This document shows, one piece after another, positions 58,859 through 64,000 of a DNA stretch of 64,000 nt. The notes beneath the pieces are model-generated. The model was not told where the DNA came from. It saw only the letters and a program-made list of their open reading frames with translations, and searched no databases. The stretch lies in NCBI GenBank assembly GCA_035760645.1, contig DASTSO010000114.1:1-64000 (forward strand). Reading direction: 5' to 3'. How positions within the stretch are numbered: position 1 is the first letter of the stretch; the number at the start of each line of letters is the position of its first letter. The stretch is from DASSTY01 sp035760645. GTDB taxonomy: Bacteria > Gemmatimonadota > Gemmatimonadetes > Gemmatimonadales > GWC2-71-9. The position numbers were made by a program, and so were the translations under genes.

Positions 58859-59589
58859 GCGCGCACCGTCTCCATCAGCGAGTAGTTGGTGAGATCGAGG
58901 TGCAGCGGGGTGATCGAAATGCACCCCTCGGCCACCACCGCGTGGTCGGAGTCCTCGCCGCCGGTCCAGGTGATCGTTCCGCCGCCGATCCAGTAGATCT
59001 CGCGCCCCCACGGATCCTTCATCCGCGTGAGCGACTCCGAGAAGTACCGGCTGCCGAGCCGGGTGACGCGGATCCCCTTCACCTCGTCCGCGGGACAGGG
59101 CGGGAGGTTGATGTTGAGCAGCGTCTCCCGCGGGAAGTCGGGGACGCTCGTGATCCGGCGGACGAGGCGCACGAGCGTCTCGCGGTAGGTCGCCATCGTC
59201 TCGGGATGGTGCCCCGCGTAGGAGAGGGCGACGCCCGGGACGCCGAGCGTCACCGCCTCCATCGCGGCGGAGACGGTGCCCGAATAGAGCACGTCCTCGC
59301 CCATGTTGGGGCCGTGGTTCACGCCGCTGAAGACGAAGTCGGGCCGCTCGGGCAGGAGCGCCTGGACGGCGAGCGCCACGCAGTCGGTCGGGGTGCCGTC
59401 CACCTGCCAGGCGCCGTCGGGCCGGCGCACCGGGCGGAGCGGATGGTGCAGCGTGAGCGAGTGCGAGGTGCCGCTCTGCTCGCGATCGGGCGCCACGACG
59501 CTCACCTCGCCCACCTCGCGGCAGGCGTCGGCGAGCAGCGCGAGGCCGGGGGCGAGGACGCCGTCGTCGTTGCTGACGAGAATGTGCAT
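58840..59589 (-). CDS. surE: 5'-nucleotidase SurE
   Basis: SurE (249 residues) is a metal-dependent 5'/3'-nucleotidase linked to stationary-phase survival. Metal-site SNDDGVLAPG at 6-15, SGVNHGPNMGEDVLYSGTV and AAMEA are exact family motifs. ATG 59589 shares its A with the stop of the MerR gene (TGATG). It overlaps pcm downstream. Confidence 0.95.
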   Translation of the reverse strand: MHILVSNDDGVLAPGLALLADACREVGEVSVVAPDREQSGTSHSLTLHHPLRPVRRPDGAWQVDGTPTDCVALAVQALLPERPDFVFSGVNHGPNMGEDVLYSGTVSAAMEAVTLGVPGVALSYAGHHPETMATYRETLVRLVRRITSVPDFPRETLLNINLPPCPADEVKGIRVTRLGSRYFSESLTRMKDPWGREIYWIGGGTITWTGGEDSDHAVVAEGCISITPLHLDLTNYSLMETVRAWALER

Positions 59590-59987
59590 CAGGCGCCGCC
59601 CGGCTCCGACTTGGTGCGCTCGGGCGGGAGCCGGCCGTCGAGCACCTCGAGGGTGTCCTCGAGGCCCTGGCGAAGCTCGGTGATCATCTCGTGCTCGAAG
59701 GCGCGCCGGGCCGTGCCCTTGAGCTCGCCGGTGCGGCGGTACTGGTCGATCCGCTGCCGCGCCCCCTCGATCGTGTACTTCTCGGTGTAGAGGAGGTGCT
59801 TGACGAGCATGATGAGCTCGACCTCGCGGGCCTTGTAGACGCGGTTGCCCGAGCGGTTCTTCGCCGGGTTGAGGAAGCGGAACTGGCTCTCCCAGTAGCG
59901 CAGCACGTGCGGCTTGAGGTCCGTCAGCGCGCACACCTCGCCGATCGAGAAGAACTCCTGCACGGGTCGGGTCATGGTCATCGCCAC
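59589..59987 (-). CDS. MerR-family transcriptional regulator
   Basis: The 132-residue protein has an N-terminal MerR winged helix (FFSIGEVCALTDLKPHVLRYWESQF, residues 12-36; RSGNRVYKAREVELI, 45-60) followed by a helical region with no cysteine cluster or obvious effector domain. It lies between gpsA and surE with overlaps on both sides. ATGs at 59981 and 59975 are alternative starts. The target is unknown; regulation of the surrounding lipid/repair operon is possible. Confidence 0.85.
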   Translation of the reverse strand: MAMTMTRPVQEFFSIGEVCALTDLKPHVLRYWESQFRFLNPAKNRSGNRVYKAREVELIMLVKHLLYTEKYTIEGARQRIDQYRRTGELKGTARRAFEHEMITELRQGLEDTLEVLDGRLPPERTKSEPGGA

Positions 59988-60979
59988 TGCTCCGACTTGG
60001 GTTCGCGTTCCATCAGCGCGGCCACCGCGTCGCGCGGCTCCCGGCCGCCGAAGAGCACGGCGCAGACCTCCTCGGTGATCGGCATCTCCACCCCCTCGCG
60101 CGCCGCGAGCGCCGCGCCCGCGCGCGCGCTGTTGACCCCCTCGGCCACCGAGCGGTGCGCCGCCTGGTACTCGGCGAGCGGCACCCCCTGCCCGAGCGCC
60201 ACGCCGAGGGAGCGATTGCGGCTCAGCTGGCCGGCGGCCGTGAGGACGAGGTCGCCCATCCCCGCGAGGCCCGCGAAGGTGAGCGGGTCGGCGCCGAGCG
60301 CGAGCCCGAGACGCGTGATCTCGGCGAGCCCGCGCGTGAGCAGCGCCGCACGCGGGTTGTTGCCGAGGCCGATCCCGTCGAGGATGCCCGCCGCGATCGC
60401 GATCACGTTCTTGAGCGCACCCGCCAGCTCCACGCCGCAGACGTCGCCGCCGGTGTACACGCGGAAGCGGGAGGTCGCGAAGATCCGCTGCGTCTCGGCC
60501 GCCGCCTCCGGGTCGCGGCTCGCGGCGACGACGGCGGTCGGCTGCCGCTCGTAGACCTCCTGCGCGAAGCTCGGCCCCGAGAGCACGGCGAAGCGCGCCT
60601 CCGGCAGCACCTCGCGCACGACGTCGTCCATGAAGCGGAGCGTGTCGGTCTCGATCCCCTTCGTCGCACTCACGACCAGCGTGCCGGGCGCCACGGCCTG
60701 GCGCACGCGCGACACCACGGCGCGCACCGCGTGGCTCGGCGCCACCGAGAGGATCACGGGCGCGCCGCGCACCGCCTCCTCCGCCTCGGCGAACGCCCGC
60801 AGCCCGGGCGCGAGCGCGCAGCCCGGCAGGAACACCGGATTCACGTGCTCGCGATTGACCGCCGCCACCACCTCCGGCTCGTAGGCCCAGAGCCGGACCG
60901 TGTGGCCCTTCCGCGCGAGGAGGTCGGCGAGCGTGGTCCCCCAGCTGCCCGCCCCGAGCACCGCGACGGTGGTCGTCAT
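59978..60979 (-). CDS. gpsA: Glycerol-3-phosphate dehydrogenase [NAD(P)+]
   Basis: GpsA (333 residues) reduces dihydroxyacetone phosphate to sn-glycerol 3-phosphate for phospholipids. It has the Rossmann motif GAGSWGTTLA, ATKGIE, the catalytic lysine in GALKNVIAIAAG and a C-terminal substrate domain. ATG 60979 overlaps the plsY stop, so the precursor and its acyltransferase are produced from adjacent genes. Confidence 0.95.
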   Translation of the reverse strand: MTTTVAVLGAGSWGTTLADLLARKGHTVRLWAYEPEVVAAVNREHVNPVFLPGCALAPGLRAFAEAEEAVRGAPVILSVAPSHAVRAVVSRVRQAVAPGTLVVSATKGIETDTLRFMDDVVREVLPEARFAVLSGPSFAQEVYERQPTAVVAASRDPEAAAETQRIFATSRFRVYTGGDVCGVELAGALKNVIAIAAGILDGIGLGNNPRAALLTRGLAEITRLGLALGADPLTFAGLAGMGDLVLTAAGQLSRNRSLGVALGQGVPLAEYQAAHRSVAEGVNSARAGAALAAREGVEMPITEEVCAVLFGGREPRDAVAALMEREPKSEQWR

Positions 60980-61599
60980 GCGCGGCGGCCGAACCGGTTC
61001 TCGGTCCCCTTCACCAGGCGCGCGATGTTGGCGCGATGGAACCAGATGATGAGTGCGGCGAGGACGGCGAAGATCGGCACGAAGCGCCGGCTGTCGGGAT
61101 CGACCAGCCACACGGCGGCCGGCAGCACCGCCGCCGCCGCGATGCTGCCCACGCTCACGTAGCCCGTGGAGAAGACGAGCGCCGCCCAGACCACGAGGCA
61201 GAGCCCGACGGCGAGCGGGCTGAGCCCCAGGATCACCCCGGCGGCCGTCGCCACCCCCTTCCCGCCCTTGAAGCGCACGAACACCGAGAACACGTGCCCC
61301 AGGACGGCCACGAGCCCGCAGACGAGGGCGAAGAGCTTCGCCGGCGAGGCGAGGGGGCCGAAAACCAGCACGGGCACCGCGCCCTTGGCCGCGTCGAAGA
61401 GCCCCACCGGGACGGCGAACTTCCATCCCATGGTGCGGTAGAGATTCGTGGCGCCCAGGTTCCTGCTGCCGTGCTCGCGGAGATCGATCCCGCGGAAGGT
61501 CTTGCCGACGAGGTAGCTCGTCGGGATCGCGCCCAGGAGGTAGGAGGCGGCGAGCGCCAGCGCCATCGCCCCGGCCGAGCCCGCGGGCGCCGGGCTCAC
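60976..61599 (-). CDS. plsY: Glycerol-3-phosphate acyltransferase PlsY
   Basis: PlsY (207 residues) is the membrane enzyme that uses acyl-phosphate (from PlsX, 19362-20375) to acylate glycerol 3-phosphate. Motifs HGSRNLGATNLYR and FKGGKGVATAAG are diagnostic, and about five membrane helices are visible. GTG 61599 overlaps the der stop. An internal ATG after 12 residues is an alternative start. Confidence 0.94.
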   Translation of the reverse strand: MSPAPAGSAGAMALALAASYLLGAIPTSYLVGKTFRGIDLREHGSRNLGATNLYRTMGWKFAVPVGLFDAAKGAVPVLVFGPLASPAKLFALVCGLVAVLGHVFSVFVRFKGGKGVATAAGVILGLSPLAVGLCLVVWAALVFSTGYVSVGSIAAAAVLPAAVWLVDPDSRRFVPIFAVLAALIIWFHRANIARLVKGTENRFGRRA

Positions 61600-62954
61600 C
61601 GGACGATCCTCCGGTCGCCGCGCGCCTTCTCGTGACCGCGGGCGCCGCGGGAGGTGAACTTGAGCCGCAGCGGCACGCCCAGGAACGACCACGCGTCGCG
61701 GAAGCCGTTGATCAGATACCGCTGGTAGCCCTCGGGCACCTCCTGCGGCCGGTTGGAGACGATCGCGATCTCCGGCGGCGCCGTGCCGATCTGCGACGCG
61801 TAGAGCAGCTTGACCTCCTCGCCCGGCGCCTGGGGCGGCGCGTTCCTCTGCAGCAGCTCCTCGAGCACGCGGTTCACCTCCGACGTCGGGATGCGCTTCT
61901 CGCGCTCCGCCGCCACCTCGAGGATGAGATCGAGCACCTTCCGCACGCGCTGCCCGGTGAGCGCGGAGCCGTAGAGGAACGGGACGTAGCGCAGGAAGGG
62001 CGCCTTCTCGATGAGCTGCTCCTGGCCGCGCCGCGCGGTGTTCGCGTCCTTCTCCTCGATGAGGTCCCACTTGTTCACGACGATGAGGAGCCCGCACCCC
62101 TGCTCCCACGCCTCGGTGGCGATGCGCAGGTCCTGGTTGTGCAGGCCGAGCGCCGCGTCCACGACGAGCACGCAGACGTCGGCGCGCTCGATCGCGCGCT
62201 GGGTGCGGAGCGAGGAGTAGAACTCGAGGTCCTCGTCGATCTTCGCGCGCCGGCGCAGGCCGGCGGTGTCGATGAACGTGAGGTGCCGGCCGTCGTGGCG
62301 CAGGTGCGAGTCGATCGCGTCGCGCGTCGTCCCCGCCACCGGGGAGACGACGTGCCGCTCCTCGCCCAGGAGCTTGTTGACGAGCGAGGACTTGCCCGCG
62401 TTCGGCCGGCCGACGACGGCGACCTCGATCGTCTCCTCGTCCTCGTCGGCCGCCTTCGGCGGGAAGCGCTCGACGACGACGTCCAGCAGGTCGCCGCTGC
62501 CCTTGCCGACGCCGGCCGAGACGCCGTGCGGCTCGCCGAAGCCCAGGTCGTGGAAGTAGTGCTGCTCGACCGCGCGCTCGAGGTTGTCGAGCTTGTTCAC
62601 CGCGAGCACCACGGGACGGTTGCTGCGCCGGAGCCGCTGCGCGATGGCGTAGTCGACGGGATTCGGGCCCTCTCTCCCGTCCACCACGAAGAGCACCACG
62701 TCCGCCTCGTCGAGCGCGAACTCCACCTGCTGGCGGATGGCGCGGTCCATCGAGTCCTGCGACTCGGGGACGAGGCCGCCGGTGTCGATGACCCAGAAGT
62801 GGCGGCCCTGCCACTCGGCCTCGCCGAAGTGGCGGTCGCGCGTGGTCCCGGCCTGCTCGGAGACGATCGCGCGGCGGCCGCCCACGATGCGGTTGAAGAG
62901 GGTGGACTTGCCCACGTTGGGGCGGCCCACGATGGCGATGGTCGGCTTGCTCAT
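61596..62954 (-). CDS. der: Ribosome biogenesis GTPase Der
   Basis: Der (EngA, 452 residues) has two tandem GTPase domains and a KH-like C-terminal domain and acts in 50S subunit assembly. First domain: GRPNVGKSTLFN, DTGGLV, NKLDN. Second domain: GRPNAGKSSLVN, DTAGLRRR, NKWDL. It starts at ATG 62954, seven bases after the DUF512 gene. The der-plsY-gpsA order is common. Confidence 0.96.
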   Translation of the reverse strand: MSKPTIAIVGRPNVGKSTLFNRIVGGRRAIVSEQAGTTRDRHFGEAEWQGRHFWVIDTGGLVPESQDSMDRAIRQQVEFALDEADVVLFVVDGREGPNPVDYAIAQRLRRSNRPVVLAVNKLDNLERAVEQHYFHDLGFGEPHGVSAGVGKGSGDLLDVVVERFPPKAADEDEETIEVAVVGRPNAGKSSLVNKLLGEERHVVSPVAGTTRDAIDSHLRHDGRHLTFIDTAGLRRRAKIDEDLEFYSSLRTQRAIERADVCVLVVDAALGLHNQDLRIATEAWEQGCGLLIVVNKWDLIEEKDANTARRGQEQLIEKAPFLRYVPFLYGSALTGQRVRKVLDLILEVAAEREKRIPTSEVNRVLEELLQRNAPPQAPGEEVKLLYASQIGTAPPEIAIVSNRPQEVPEGYQRYLINGFRDAWSFLGVPLRLKFTSRGARGHEKARGDRRIVR

Positions 62955-62961
62955 CGAGTCC

Positions 62962-64000
62962 TCACGCCGCGGCCGGCGCCTCGAGTGCGTCCAGGAAGTT
63001 CTTCGAGGGCCGCACCTCCACCGGCACCGACGCCTCGAGCAGCGAGAAGCGCATGCTGTCCATGAAGAGCCCGTCGTCGTTGATCGCCTCGCCCGGGATG
63101 AGGACGAGGTCGAGGTCGCGCCGTTCCCGGAGCGCCTGCTGGATCGCGACGCCCGGCAGGAGCCCCGCGGTCGTGACGCTCGTCCCGAAGAGCGAGTTCT
63201 CGACCACGATGAGCTCGTACTGCGCCCCGGTGAGCCGCGCGAGCGGCTCGAGCACCATCGGCATCAGGCCGCCCATCGCGGTGCCTGTGACGACGCCGAT
63301 GCGCCGACCGGCGAGCCCGGCCCCGGCGAGCTCCGCCGCCGCGTCCTCCACCTGCTGCTGCAGGAAGCGCACGGCGCCCACGCCGTTCTCCACCTGGTCG
63401 AAGGTGTCGTAGATCCCGGCCGGCGGGAGCGGGAGCCCGGCGCGCACGTAGAGCTCGTCGGCGCCGAAGGCCCAGTGGATCCCCCGCTCCCGCATCGCCC
63501 GCTCGGCCCAGCGGTCCAGGATCGCCACCGCGGCACGGCACTCCTCGCGGGTGGGCTCGCGCACCATGTGGTGCTTGCTGAACTCGGTGAGCCCCACGGG
63601 CACCACCGAGCAGCCCCCCACCGCCTCGCCGAAGGCGTACAGATCGGCGAGCGTCTGCTCGAGCACCGCGCCGTCATTCACCCCGGGCGACATGACGACC
63701 TGGGTGTGGAAGACGATCCCGTGATCGGCCAGGTGCCGCATGAGCGGCAGGATGTCGGGCGCCGTCGGGTTCCGGAGGACGTAGCGCCGGGTCACGGGGT
63801 CGGTCGCGTGCACCGAGACGTAGAGGGGCGAGAGCCGGTACTCGATGATCCGGTCCACGTCCCACGGCTTCAGGTTCGTCAGCGTGACGAAATGGCCGTA
63901 GCGGAAGGAGAGCCGGTAGTCGTCGTCGCGGATGTAGAGCGAATCGCGGAGCCCCTCGGGGAGGCCGTCCACGAAGCAGAAGTCACAGCGGTTGGCGCAG
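62962..64000 (-). CDS. DUF512/radical SAM (COG1625-like) protein, 5' end outside window
   Basis: The frame is open to the window edge, where CANRCDFCF gives the radical-SAM CX3CX2C motif; at least 345 residues are visible. The middle contains YVSVHATDPVTRRYVLRNP and VMSPGVNDG, and the C-terminal DUF512 part contains VTGTAMGGLMPMV and IPGEAINDDG. In other phyla this family often starts with a PDZ domain and neighbours der, as here. The reaction is unknown. Confidence 0.85.
   Translation of the reverse strand, partial: CANRCDFCFVDGLPEGLRDSLYIRDDDYRLSFRYGHFVTLTNLKPWDVDRIIEYRLSPLYVSVHATDPVTRRYVLRNPTAPDILPLMRHLADHGIVFHTQVVMSPGVNDGAVLEQTLADLYAFGEAVGGCSVVPVGLTEFSKHHMVREPTREECRAAVAILDRWAERAMRERGIHWAFGADELYVRAGLPLPPAGIYDTFDQVENGVGAVRFLQQQVEDAAAELAGAGLAGRRIGVVTGTAMGGLMPMVLEPLARLTGAQYELIVVENSLFGTSVTTAGLLPGVAIQQALRERRDLDLVLIPGEAINDDGLFMDSMRFSLLEASVPVEVRPSKNFLDALEAPAAA

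Overview
The window is a compact chromosomal segment of a high-GC diderm bacterium. Genes are tightly packed, many with 1-4 base stop/start overlaps, and many starts are GTG or TTG. No rRNA, transposase, phage gene or CRISPR array was seen. An LPS-transport block, the futalosine route to menaquinone, a 14-subunit-type complex I and several multiheme cytochromes with a porin-like protein fit a Gemmatimonadota-like organism. That placement is inferred from gene content only.

Layout. (1) 1-11195 (+): nuoE (cut by the window edge) to nuoN, the energy-converting NADH dehydrogenase operon, closed by a perfect hairpin. (2) 11310-18649 (+): phosphomanno/glucomutase, a UPF0182 membrane protein, carbamate kinase coupled to sucC-sucD, and ndk. 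(3) 18693-24586 (+): yceD(DUF177)-rpmF-plsX-fabH-fabD-fabG-acpP-fabF, the classical fatty-acid synthesis cluster, followed by three strong hairpins. (4) 24865-30446 (+): mqnE-mqnA-mqnC (menaquinone by futalosine), ispF, a DedA-TerB fusion and a Xer recombinase. (5) 30493-33025 (-): a two-gene ABC exporter. (6) 33127-40366 (+): an unknown coiled-coil protein, pyrG, then lptC-lptA-lptB-rpoN for LPS export and sigma-54. (7) 40363-47581 (+): two glycosyltransferases, a YbhN-type flippase-like protein, a YfhO-type membrane protein, a polyprenyl-phosphate mannosyltransferase-like enzyme and dapF. (8) 47582-47868: an intergenic region with an iteron-like repeat array and an AT-rich island. (9) 47869-49609 (-): a TPR protein, tRNA-Arg(CCU) and a zinc-ribbon/TPR membrane protein. 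(10) 49893-56602 (+): a lipoprotein cytochrome, a membrane-anchored cytochrome, a beta-barrel candidate and a third cytochrome. (11) 56648-64000 (-): a housekeeping operon read as DUF512 radical SAM (cut by the edge)-der-plsY-gpsA-merR-surE-pcm-dedA-acyP-apt.

The most interesting region is 49766-56602. I count 45 heme-binding motifs (42 CXXCH and 3 CX4CH) over three cytochromes, with a signal-peptide-bearing beta-rich protein encoded between the second and third. This has the parts expected of a trans-envelope electron conduit fed by the menaquinol pool. It does not match the standard MtrCAB or OmbB-OmaB-OmcB size pattern as far as I can tell by reading. Other points worth attention are an aminofutalosine synthase with a CX5CX2C cluster motif, an LptB with a 146-residue N-terminal extension, a DedA-TerB fusion, the hairpin trio after fabF and the repeat array after dapF.

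No stretch longer than 300 bases lacks a gene; the larger gaps (24587-24864, 33823-34053, 47582-47868, 49610-49892) are described individually.
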